Below are positions 1 through 12,054 of a stretch of 64,000 nucleotides of DNA, one piece after another. The position numbers were made by a program, and so were the translations under genes. How positions within the stretch are numbered: the stretch's first letter is position 1; every line of letters begins with the position of its first letter. Under the pieces are notes generated by a model. It had not been told where the DNA came from. It worked only from the letters and a program-made list of their open reading frames with translations, and searched no databases. Origin of the DNA: Brachionus manjavacas (taxonomy: Eukaryota; Rotifera; Eurotatoria; Ploima; Brachionidae); NCBI GenBank assembly GCA_019054805.1, contig JAHQIY010000022.1, forward strand, positions 558,001 to 622,000. The letters are read 5' to 3'.

Positions 1-2804
1 ATCGTTTATTTTACGCATCATCTTATATTCCTTCTAAAACTCTTGTATTTGCAATATTATCATCTTGATTGACGGATTTTACATTATGGCAGTAAATTTT
101 TGGATCATTAAAAATTTTGTCTTTAAATCTGATCGGGTCACAGTTTTAAGCAATGAAATTGCGATTTTAAACAGTTATCAAATCAAAAATATTAATTGAA
201 TCTTTTAAAATTTGAATTTTTCAAAAACGCGATATTTGCTCCACCAGTCTATTCTTTTTATTAAATTACGAATGAAGCAATCTTCCTTGTAAGTTCGAGT
301 TTAATTTGATTTACTTATATACTCACCGACACAGCGAAATGATACATTGTAAATTTAATTTTGATAGAGGAAATTTCTTCATCTGTTTGATCAACTAATT
401 CATTTCCTTCTTCTTCGAGTAAATATCTGTCGGATCTAGAATTTGATACTCTAGATTTCGAATTTTTTACATAAACTATTAATTTGTGATGAAATTCAAA
501 TTTTTTAAATCAATCATTTATGGCGTCTTCTGCTAGTTTTAATTATCGCTCTAATTTTAGTTAAAAGGCTTTAACAAAAACCTTTACTCGGATACCCTAG
601 AGTAAGCTTTTAGCATTTTAATATCTAAAGATAAACATAAATTTTATTTAATCAGAAATAATTAACTAAAAATAGAAATTTAATAGCAAATTAGGACATT
701 TTTACAGTGAATTTAGATATGAAACAAAATATGAATGGCTTACAATTTATGTATTTATGTTTAATTAATAAATTTTTTTTAAAATGGAAAATAAAATTTA
801 ATAATCTAATAAAAAGACAAAATCTAAGAAAAAAATTTTAATAATGTGATAAAATAATTTTTTGGTCTAAATTCAATGTGTGTTTGGTCTGAGTAATTAT
901 AGAAAAATAATGACTCTGATCAAAAAAGCCCCAAATTAAAAAATTTGAAAAAATGTTTTTGACTGAATATTTAATTTCAAAGCATTCTTTTGATATATAA
1001 GAGCTTATTAAGTTAAAATAGCTTGCTAAATCTAAGGATAAAATATGAGTTCTCATTTCAATAAAATTTACATCGAAATTTTAAGTGACGAACTAAATGC
1101 CCATAAATCAAATTCATCACACCTTTTGCCACACTTTCGAGCTTAAATCGAAAATTGCAAATTGAACTCATTTGATGCTCTAAAATTGATGGATATTCCA
1201 AATTTATTTTTCTATTGATGAACTATTTCTTAATTTCTCGTGTTTGTACAAAAAACTAACAACAAGTTTAAAAATTTTGTATATTTACTATAACCGATTA
1301 AACAAATTGATATCATATGAAATATACAATTACCATCAGCAGTTGTTTTAATTGGTAAATAGTTATTTATAAATTCTGGATGTATCAGGATACAATTTTC
1401 CGTTCAATAGTAAAATTTAATGAAAAATGTTTTGTCCGGGGATCAAGTTTACTAAAAATATTAAAAATATTATCATTATTGTCCCGCAAAATTGGCTAAA
1501 GCTTGTTTCTAGATACAAAAACTTAAAAAACCGAAAGTCTTTAATCTCAGTTCTTTATTTCTGATAAAATAATTAATTGTTACAGAAATATAAATGGAAT
1601 TATCACTATTAAAGAAAATACCCTATCATTTCCATTTTGATTATCTTTTAATGAATCATTGAAATTCGAATATGTTTTACTAGTCGGGTCTTTCAAGCTT
1701 GTCATGTTCAAAATTTTTAATGCATCTTTGTATAAGTAAAAATATTTCAAAGAATCCCTAGTTTTGATATTACCCTACTATCATTCAAAAATAAAAAGCT
1801 TTGTATTCAATTAGTTAGCATTTTGAACTCTTGATAAAGCAATATAGTCTTTACCATTAGAAAAAACATCCTTGTCAATTGAAGAGTGGCATCCATTAAG
1901 TGTTAATCCTTGGACTTTATGAATATTTTGAGCAGTTACATTTACTCCTTAAAATTGAATCCCATAAAAAAATATTCAAGAGTTTTCTGAAATATTCGTT
2001 GTTTAATCGTAGATATAGTCTATAGAGATTCATCATCCATCCTGAGTTAAAAATAATTTTCGCTATGACATATATGTTTGCCAGTCAAACCATTAATCAA
2101 ATCAGAATTTTAAGCACCATTTTTTACAACCATTTTTAGACAAACAGGATTAATCTCTAAAATATGATCAAGAACTCCTTGTCGATTATTAATTATCACT
2201 CTTTATTTATAACCTATTTTAATTCTGAAGTGGTCAAAATCTCGGCTTATATTTAATATAGCCTCCGAAGCTTTTTTTTTGTTGCATTGTTTGATGATTT
2301 CTATTCTTTGAACATGTTTAGTCCCTATATAATCAGAATCTTAAAAATTTTTGCATTCCTCAGATATTTCATGTCAATATTCACAAATTCTCTTTTTTAT
2401 TAATTAGATATCTGCCTGGGTCAATCTTCCCAGAAGTCGCCTCGCTCTCAAAAATTTTTGAAAATCAATGTCATTTTTTTCAACATTTGTTCCCATGAGA
2501 AAAGGCTGAAAATTCGAGGTTAGTAATTGAGAATTATAAAGTTTTCTAATTGCACATTAGGTGTTACATACTGGGTAATTGAAAAAATCACCAATCAATA
2601 TCAAAGTTTAACCTCCGGGCAAAATATTACTTCGTTTTACAACTTGCTTTACTTCATTGATTCGATCTAGAGCTTTATCATTCAGCATACTTATCACGTC
2701 TACAATAATAACTTCATTGTTCTTTATTTCAAACCATTTATCGCACTCGAATTCTTAAGTTATATCCTACTAAAGATCTAATGAAAAGAAGCTATGAACA
2801 TTTT
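1..2804 (-). repeat. Macrosatellite unit 0
   Basis: The window opens within the array, almost exactly at the landmark. OTU remnant 838-1495: the C-terminal half is open as 72 codons, and a stop lies just upstream of the DGNC segment. Helicase remnant 1811-2944. It belongs to subfamily A, marked by TGTATCAGGATACAA near 1380 and by AAATTAAAAAATTTG near 930. Confidence 0.9.
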
Positions 2805-2944
2805 GATCGGTTATTTTACGCATTATCTTATATTCCTTCAAAAACTCATGTATTTGCAATATTAACATCTTGATTGACAGATTTTACATTATGGCAGTAA
2901 ATTTTTGGATCATTAAAAATTTTGTCTTCAAATCTGATCGGGTC
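1811..2944 (-). pseudogene. PIF1-type (Helitron) helicase remnant, representative copy
   Basis: Helitron-like elements encode an SF1 helicase of the PIF1 family that unwinds DNA during rolling-circle transposition. Read on the minus strand from 2944: a charged linker (DPIRFEDKIF), QNVHSFFSLDL matching the TIHSFF segment, NNEVIIVDVISML at motif II, LILIGDFF (GDFxQLPP region), RRLLGRLTQADI, INGLTGK, then motif V (IHKVQGLTLNGCH) and motif VI (GKDYIALSRVQNAN). The motif II Glu is Val (codon at 2695-2697) and a stop at 2608-2610 interrupts the domain. Other stops and frame changes follow, and no GxGKS Walker A is visible where it should lie. The family assignment is strong; the Helitron origin is supported by the OTU partner and by Rep fragments nearby. 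Equivalent copies are listed under each unit. Confidence 0.85.
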
Positions 2945-5581
2945 AAAGTTTTAAGCAATGAAATTGCGATTTTAAACAGTTTGCAAATCGAAAATATTAA
3001 TTGAATCTTTAAATTTGAATATTTCAAAACCTCGATATCTGCTTCACCAGTCTCGTCTTTTTATTAAATTACGAATGAAGCAATCTTCCTTGTAAGTTCG
3101 AGTTTAATTTGATTTACTTATATACTCACCGACACAGCGAAATGATACATTGTAAATTAAATTTTGATAGAGGAAATTTCTTCATCTGTTTGATCAACAA
3201 ATTCATTTCCTTCTTCTTCGAGTAAATATCTGTCGGATTTCGAATTTTTTACATAAACTTTTAATTTGTGATGAAATTCAAAATTTTTTAATCAATCATT
3301 TATGGCGTCTTCGGCTAGTTTAAATTATCGCTCTAATTTTAATTAAAAGGCTTTAACAAAAACCTTAACTCGGATACCCTAGAGTAAGCTTTTAGCATTT
3401 TAATATCTAAAGATAAACATAAATTTTATTTAATCAGAAATAATTAACTAAAAATAGAAATTTAATAGCAAATTAGGACATTTTTACAGTGAATTTAGAT
3501 ATGAAACAAAATATGAATGGCTTAAAATTTATGCATTTATGTTTAATTAATAAATTTTTTTAAAATGGAAAATAAAATTTAATAATCTAATAAAAAGACA
3601 AAATCTAAGAAAAAATTTTAAAAATGTGATAAAATAATTTTCTGGTCTAAATTCAATGTGGTCTGAGTAATTATAGAAAAATAATGACTCTGATCAAAAA
3701 AGCCCCAAATTAAAAAATTTGAAAAAATGTTTTTGACTGAATATTTAATTTCAAAGCATTCTTTTGATATATAAGAGCTTATTAAGTTAAAATAGCTTGC
3801 TAAATCTAAGGATAATATATGAGTTCTCATTTCAATAAAATTTACATCGAAATTTTAAGTGACGAACTAAATGCCCATAAATCAAATTCATCACACCTTT
3901 TGCCACACTTTCGAGCTTAAATCGAAAATTGCAAATTGAACTCATTTGATGCTCTAAAATTGATGGATATTCCAAATTTATTTTTCTATTGATGAACTAT
4001 TTCTTAATTTCTCGTGTTTGTACAAAAAACTAACAACAAGTTTAAAAATTTTGTATATTTACTATAACCGATTAAACAAATTGATATCATATGAAATATA
4101 CAATTACCATCAGCAGTTGTTTTAATTGGTAAATAGTTATTTATAAATTCTGGATGTATCAGGATACAATTATCCGTTGAATAATAAATTTTATTGAAAA
4201 AAGTTTTGTCCGGGGATCAAGTTTACTAAATATATTAAAAATATTTATATTATTGTTCCGCAAAATTGGCTAAAGCTTGTTTCTAGATACAAAAACTTAA
4301 AAAACCGAAAGTCTTTAATCTCAGTTCTTTATTTCTGATAAATAATTAATTGTTACAGAAATATAAATGGAATTATCACTATTAAAGAAAATACCCTATC
4401 ATTTCCATTTTGATTATCTTTTAATGAATCATTGAAATTCGAATATGTTTTACTAGTCGGGTCTTTCAAGCTTGTCATGTTCAAAATTTTTAATGCATCT
4501 TTGTATAAGTAAAAAATATTTCAAAGAATCGTTAGTTTTGATATAACCCCACTACAATTCAAAAATAAAAAGCTTTAAATTCAATTAGTTAGCATTTTGA
4601 ACTCTTAAAATAAAGCAATATAGTCTTTACCATTAGAAAAAACATTGTTGTCAATTGAAGTGTGGCATCCATTAAGTGTTAATCCTTGGACTTTATGAAT
4701 ATTTTGAGCAGTTACATTTACTCCTTAAAATTGAATCCCATAAAAAAATATTCAAGAGTTTTCTGAAATATTCGTTGTTTAATCGTAGATATAGTCTATA
4801 GAGATTCATCATCCATCCTGAGTTAAAAATAATTTTCGCTATGACATATATGTTTGCCAGTCAAACCATTAATCAAATCAGAATTTTAAGCACCATTTTT
4901 TACAACCATTTTTAGACAAACAGGATTAATCTCTAAAATATGATCAAGAACTCCTTGTCGATTATTAATTATCACTCTTTATTTATAACCTATTTAAATT
5001 CTGAAGTGGTCTGAATTTCGGCTTATATTTTAATATAGCCTCCGAAGCTTTTTTTTTGTTGCATTGTTTGATGATTTCTATTCTTTGAACATGTTTAGTC
5101 CCTATATAATCAGAATCTTAAAAATTTTTGCATTCCTCAGATATTTCATGTCAATATTCACAAACACTCTTTTTTATTAATTAGATATCTGCCTGGGTCA
5201 ATCTTCCCAGAAGTCGCCTCACTCTCAAAAATTTTTGAAAATCAATGTCATTTTTTTCAACATTTGTTCCCATAAGAAAAGGCTGAAAATTCGAGGTTAG
5301 TAATTGAGAATTATAAAGTATTCTAATTGCACATTAGGTGTTACATACTGGGTAATTGAAAAAATCACCAATCAATATCAAAGTTTAACCTCCGAGCAAA
5401 ATATTAATTCGTTTTACAACTTGCTTTACTTCATTGATTCGATCTAGAGCTTTATCATTCAGCATACTTATCACGTCTACAATAATAACTTCATTGTTCT
5501 GTATTTCAAACCATTTATCGCACTCGAATTCTTAAGTAATATCTTACTAAAGATCTAATGAAAAGAAGCTATGAACATTTT
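2805..5581 (-). repeat. Macrosatellite unit 1
   Basis: Unit of 2777 bp. OTU remnant 3618-4269, with a 6-bp loss near 3658 that removes two codons of the C-terminal part. Helicase remnant 4585-5721. Its half near 5000-5450 shares private variants with unit 3, such as GTGGTCTGAATTTCGG near 5007 and AAATATTAATTCG near 5399. Confidence 0.9.
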
Positions 5582-8383
5582 GATCGGTTATTTTACGTAT
5601 CATCTTATATTCCTTCAAAAACTCTTGTATTTGCAATATTAACATCTTGATTGACAGATTTTACATTATGGCAGTAAATTTTTGGATCATTAAAAATTTT
5701 GTCTTCAAATCTGATCGGGTCAAAGTTTTAAGCAATGAAATTGCGATTTTAAACAGTTTCCAAATCGAAAATATTAATTGAATCTTTTAAATTTGAATAT
5801 TTCAAAACCTCGATATCTGCTTCACCAGTCTCGTCTTTTTATTAAATTACGAATGAAGCATTCTTCCTTGTAAGTTCGAGTTTAATTTGATTTACTTATA
5901 TACTCATCGACACAGCGAAATGATACATTGTAATTTAAATGTTGATAGAGGAAAATTTCTTCATCTGTTTGATCAACAAATTCCTTTCTTTCTTCTTCGA
6001 ACAAATATCTGTCGGATCTCGAATTTGATACTGTAGTTTTCGAATTTTTTACATAAACTTTTAATTTGTGATGAAATTCAAAATTTTTTAATCAATCATT
6101 TATGGCCCTTTCTGCTAGTTTATCGCTCTAATTTTAATTAAAAGGCTTTAACAAAAACCTTTACTCGGATACCCTAGAGTAAGCTTTTAGCATTTTAATA
6201 TCTAAAGATAAACATAAATTTTATTTAATCAGAAATAATTAACTAAAAATAGAAATTTAATAGCAAATTAGGACATTTTTACAGTGAATTTAGATATGAA
6301 ACAAAAAATGAATGGCTTAAAATTTATGCATTTATGTTTAATTAATAAATTTTTTTTAAAATGGAAAATAAAATTTAATAATCTAATAAAAAGACTAAAT
6401 CTAAGAAAAAAATTTTAAAAATGTGATAAAATAATTTTTTGGTCTAAATTCAATGTGTTTTTGGTCTGAGTAATTAAAGAAAAATAATGACTCTGATCAA
6501 AAAAGCCCCAAATTAAAAAATTTGAAAAAATGTTTTTGACTGAATATTTAATTTCAAAGCATTCTTTTGATATATAAGAGCTTATTAAGTTAAAATAGCT
6601 TGCTAAATCTAAGGATAAAATATGAGTTCTCATTTCAATAAAATTTACATCGAAATTTTAAGTGACGAACTAAATGCCCATAAATCAAATTCATCACACC
6701 TTTTGCCACACTTTCGAGCTTAAATCGAAAATTGCAAATTGAACTCATTTGATGCTCTAAAATTGATGGATATTCCAAATTTATTTTTCTATTGATGAAC
6801 TATTTCTTAATTTCTCGTGTTTGTACAAAAAACTAACAACAAGTTTAAAAATTTTGTATATTTACTATAACCGATTAAACAAATTGATATCATATGAAAT
6901 ATACAATTACCATCAGCAGTTGTTTTAATTGGTAAATAGTTATTTATAAATTCTGGATGTATCAGGATACAATTTTCCGTTCAATAGTAAAATTTAATGA
7001 AAAATGTTTTGTCCGGGGATCAAGTTTACTAAAAATATTAAAAATATTATCATTATTGTCCCGCAAAATTGGCTAAAGCTTGTTTCTAGATACAAAAACT
7101 TAAAAAACCGAAAGTCTTTAATCTCAGTTCTTTATTTCTGATAAAATAATTAATTGTTACAGAAATATAAATGGAATTATCACTATTAAAGAAAATACCC
7201 TATCATTTCCATTTTGATTATCTTTTAATGAATCATTGAAATTCGAATATGTTTTACTAGTCGGGTCTTTCAAGCTTGTCATGTTCAAAATTTTTAATGC
7301 ATCTTTGTATAAGTAAAAATATTTCAAAGAATCGTTAGTTTTGATATAACCCCACTACAATTCAAAAATAAAAAGCTTTAAATTCAATTAGTTAGCATTT
7401 TGAACTCTTAAAATAAAGCAATATAGTCTTTACCATTAGAAAAAACATTGTTGTCAATTGAAGTGTGGCATCCATTAAGTGTTAATCCTTGGACTTTATG
7501 AATATTTTGAGCAGTTACATTTACTCCTTAAAATTGAATCCCATAAAAAAATATTCAAGAGTTTTCTGAAATATTCGTTGTTTAATCGTAGATATAGTCT
7601 ATAGAGATTCATCATCCATCCTGAGTTAAAAATTATTTTCGCTATGACATATATATTTGCCAGTCAAACCATTAATCAAATCAGAATTTTAAGCACCATT
7701 TTTTACAACCATTTTTAGACAAACAGGATTAATCTCTAAAATATAATCAAGAACTCCTTGTCGATTATTAATTATCACTCTTTATTTATAACCTATTTGA
7801 ATTCTGAAGTGGTCAAAATCTCGGCTTATATTTAATATAGCCTCCGAAGCTTTTTTTTTGTTGCATTGTTTGATGATTTCTATTCTTTGAACATGTTTAG
7901 TCCCTATATAATCAGAATCTTAAAAATTTTTGCATTCCTCAGATATTTCATGTCAATATTCACAAACACTCTTTTTTATTAATTAGATACCTGCCTGGGT
8001 CAATCTTCCCAGAAGTCGCCTCACTCTCAAAAATTTTTGAAAATCAATGTCATTTTTTTCAACATTTGTTCCCATAAGAAACGGCTGAAAATTCGAGGTA
8101 AGTAATTGAGAATTATAAAGTTTTCTAATTGCACATTAGGTGTTACATACTGGGTAATTGAAAAAATCACCAATCAATATCGAAGTTTAACCTCCGAGCA
8201 AAATATTACTTCGTTTTACAACTTGCTTTACTTCATTGATTCGATCTAGTGCTTTATCATTCAGCATACTTATCACGTCAACAATAATAACTTCATTGTT
8301 CTGTATTTCAAACCATTTATCGCACTCGAATTCTTAAGTAATATCTCACTAAAGATCTAATGAAAAGAAGCTATGAACGTTTT
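5582..8383 (-). repeat. Macrosatellite unit 2
   Basis: Unit of 2802 bp. OTU remnant 6415-7072, helicase remnant 7388-8523. It carries private variants seen again only in unit 8, about 15 kb away: CATATATATTTGCCAG near 7648, AAAATATAATCAAG near 7738, and TTAGATACCTGCC near 7983. Confidence 0.9.
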
Positions 8384-11063
8384 GATCGGTTATTTTACGC
8401 ATCATCTTATATTCCTTCTTAAACTCTTTTATTTGCAATATTATCATCTTGATTGACGGATTTTACATTATGGCAGTAAATTTTTGGATCATTAAAAATT
8501 TTGTCTTCAAATCTGATCGGGTCAAAGTTTTAAGCAATGAAATTGCGATTTTAAACAGTTTCCAAATCGAAAAAATTAATTGAATCTTTTAAATTTGAAT
8601 ATTTCAAAACCTCGATATCTGCTTCACCAGTCTAGTCTTTTTATTAAATTACGAATGAAGCAATCTTCCTTGTAAGTTCGAGTTTAATTTGATTTACTTA
8701 TATACTCACCGACACAGCGAAATGATACATTGTAAATTAAATTTTGATAGAGGAAAATTTCTTCATCTGTTTGATCAACAAATTTATTTCCTTCTTCTTC
8801 GAATAAATAACTGTCGGATCTCGAATTTGATACTGTAGATTTCGAATTTTTTACATAAACTTTTAATTTGTGATGAAATTCATAATTTTTTAATCAATCA
8901 TTTATGGCGTCTTCGGCTAGTTTAAATTATCGCTCTAATTTTAATTAAAAGGCTTTAACAAAAACCATCGCTCGGCTACCCTAAAGTAAGCTTTTAACAT
9001 TTTAATATCTAAAGATAAACATAAATTTTATAAGATGGAAAATTAAATCTAATAATCTAATAGAAAGACTAAATCTAAGAAAAAAATTTTAAAAATGTGA
9101 TAAAATAATTTTTTGGTCTAAATTCAATGTGTTTTTGGTCTGAGTAATTATAGTAAAATATTGACTCTGATCATAAAAGTCCCAAATGAAAAATTTTGAA
9201 GAAATGTTTTTGACTGAATATTTAATTTCAAAGCATACTTTTGATATATCAGAGTTTATTAAGTGAAAATAGCTTGCTAAATCTAAGGATAAAATATAAG
9301 TTCTCATTTTCAATAAAATATACATCGATATTTTAAGTGACGAACTAAATGCCCATAAATCAAATTCATCACACCTTTTGCCACACTTTCGAGCTTAAAT
9401 CGAAAATTGCAAATTGAACTCATTTGATGCTCTAATATTGATGGATATTCCAAATTTATTTTTCTATTGATGAACTATTTCTTAATTTCTCGTGTTTGTA
9501 CAAAAAACTAGCAACAAGTTTAAAAATGTTGTATATTTACTAAAACCTATTAAACAAATTGATATTATATGAAATATACAATTACCATCAGCAGGTGTTT
9601 TAATTGGTAAATAGTTATTTATAAATTCTGGATGGAACATAAATTCGATTTTCCGTTCAATAGTAAATTTTATTGAAAAAAGTTTTGTCCGGGGACCAAG
9701 TTTACTAAATATATAAAAAATATTATCATTATTGTTCCGCAAAATTGGCTAATGCTTGTTTCTAGATAAAAAAACTTAATAAACCGAAAGTCTTTAATCT
9801 CAGTTCTTTATTTCTGCTAAAATAATTAATTGATACAGAAATATAAATGGAATTATCACTATTAAAAAAATATATCCTATCATTTTCATTTTTATTATCT
9901 TTTAATGAATTATTAAAATTCGAATATGTTTTACTAGTCGGGTCCTTCAAGCTTGTAATGTTCTAAATTTTTAATGCATCTTTGTATAAGTAAAAATATT
10001 TCAAAGAATCCTTAGTTTTGATATAACCCTACTATAATTCAAAAATAAAAAGCTTTGTATTCAATTAGTTAGCATTTTGAACTCTTGATAAAGCAATATA
10101 GTCTTTACCATTAGCAAATAAAAACTTTCTTGTCAATTGAAGTATGACATCCTTTAAGTGTTAATCCTTGGACTTTATGAATATTTTGAGCAGTTACATT
10201 TACTCCTTAAAATTGAATCCCATAAAAAAATATTCAAGAGTTTTCTGAAATATTCGTTGTTTAATCGTATATATAGTCTATTGAGATTTATCATCCATCC
10301 TGAGTTAAAAATAATTTTCGCTATGACATATATGTTTGCCTGTCAAACCATTAATCAAATCAGAATTTTAAGCACCATTTTTTACAACCATTTTTAGACA
10401 AACAGGATTAATCTCTAAAATATGATCAAGAACTCCTTGTCGATTATTAATTATCACTCTTTATTTATAACCTATTTAAATTCTGAAGTGGTCTGAATTT
10501 CGGCTTATATTTTAATATAGCCTCCGAAGCTTTTTTTTTGTTGCATTGTTTGATGATTTCTATTCTTTGAACATGTTTAGTCCCTATACAATCAGAATCT
10601 TAAAAATTTATGCATTCCTAAGATATTTCATGTCAATATTCACAAACACTCTTTTTTATTAATTAGATATCTGCCTGGGTCAATCTTCCCAGAAGTCGCC
10701 TCACTCTCAAAAATTTTTGAAAATCAATGTCATTTTTTTCAACATTTGTTCCCATAAGAAAAGGCTGAAAATTCGAGGTTAGTAATTGAGAATTATAAAG
10801 TATTCTAATTGCACATTAGGTGTTACATACTGGGTAATTGAAAAAATCACCAATCAATATCAAAGTTTAACCTCCGAGCAAAATATTAATTCGTTTTACA
10901 ACTTGCTTTACTTCATTGATTCGATCTAGAGCTTTATCATTCAGCATACTTATCACGTCTACAATAATAACTTCATTGTTCTGTATTTCAAACCATTTAT
11001 CGCACTCGAATTCTTAAGTAATATCTTACTAAAGATCTAATGAAAAGAAGCTATGAACATTTT
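8384..11063 (-). repeat. Macrosatellite unit 3 (internal deletion)
   Basis: Unit of 2680 bp. About 120 bp are missing near 9030, between AAATTTTA and the AAGATGG segment, compared with unit 2. OTU remnant 9089-9747 has open stretches on both sides of its break. Helicase remnant 10065-11203. It mixes subfamily features: B-like in the OTU part, unit-1-like from about 10400 on. Confidence 0.9.
9089..9747 (-). pseudogene. OTU protease remnant in unit 3
   Basis: Two open segments. 9482-9742 has the catalytic segment ADGNCIFHIISICLIG and 9089-9325 has the catalytic-His segment (DQSQYF here, so His is replaced by Gln). The loss of the catalytic His in an otherwise readable copy shows there is no selection on the active site. 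Confidence 0.75.
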
Positions 11064-12054
11064 GATCGGTTATTTTACGTATCATCTTATATTCCTTCAT
11101 AAACTCTTGTATTTGCAATATTAACATCTTGATTGACAGATTTTACATTATGGCAGTAAATTTTTGGATCATTAAAAATTTTGTCTTCAAATCTGATCGG
11201 GTCAAAGTTTTAAGCAATGAAATTGCGATTTTAAACAGTTTTCAAATCAAAAATATTAATTGAATCTTTTAAATTTGAATTTTTCAAAAACTCGATATCT
11301 GCTTCACCAGTCTAGTCTTTTTATTAAATTACGAATGAAGCATTCTTCCTTGTAAGTTCGAGTTTAATTTGATTTACTTATATACTCATCGACACAGCGA
11401 AATGATACATTGTAATTTAAATTTTGATAAAGGAAAATTTCTTCATCTGTTTGATCAACAAATTCATTTCCTTCTTCTTCGAACAAATATCTGTCGAATC
11501 TCGAATTTGATACTGTAGATTTCGAATTTTTACATAAACTTTTAATTTGTAATGAAATTCAAAATTTTATGATCAATCATTTATGGCGTCTTCTGCTAGT
11601 TTAAATTATCGCTCTAATTTTAATTAAAAGGCTTTAACAAAAACCTTCACTCGGCTACCCTAGAGTAAGCTTATAGCATTTTAATATCTAAAGATAAACA
11701 TAAATTTTATTTAATCAGAAATAATCAACTAAAAATAGAAATTTAATAGCAAATTAGGACATTTTTACAGTGAATTTAAATATGAAACAAAATATGAATG
11801 GCTTAAAATTTATGTATTTATGTTTAATTAATAAATTTTTTTTAAAATGGAAAATAAAATTTGATAATCTAATAAAAAGACTAAATCTAAGAAATAAATT
11901 TTAAAAATGTGATAAAATAATTTTTTGGTGTAAATTCAATGTGTTTTTGTTCTTGAGTTATTATAGAAAAATAATGACTCTGATCATTTATCGCAATCGA
12001 ATTCTTAAGTAATATCTCACTAAAGATCTAATGGAAAGAAGCTATGAACATTTT
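11064..12054 (-). repeat. Macrosatellite unit 4 (truncated chimera)
   Basis: Only 991 bp. It follows the normal order to 11989, then jumps from the OTU catalytic-His segment (GACTCTGATCA) directly to the sequence upstream of helicase motif II (TTTATCGCA). About 1.8 kb, with most of the OTU and nearly the whole helicase, is missing. The join lies in a shared ATCA/CATTT context, as expected of unequal exchange or slippage at microhomology. Confidence 0.88.
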
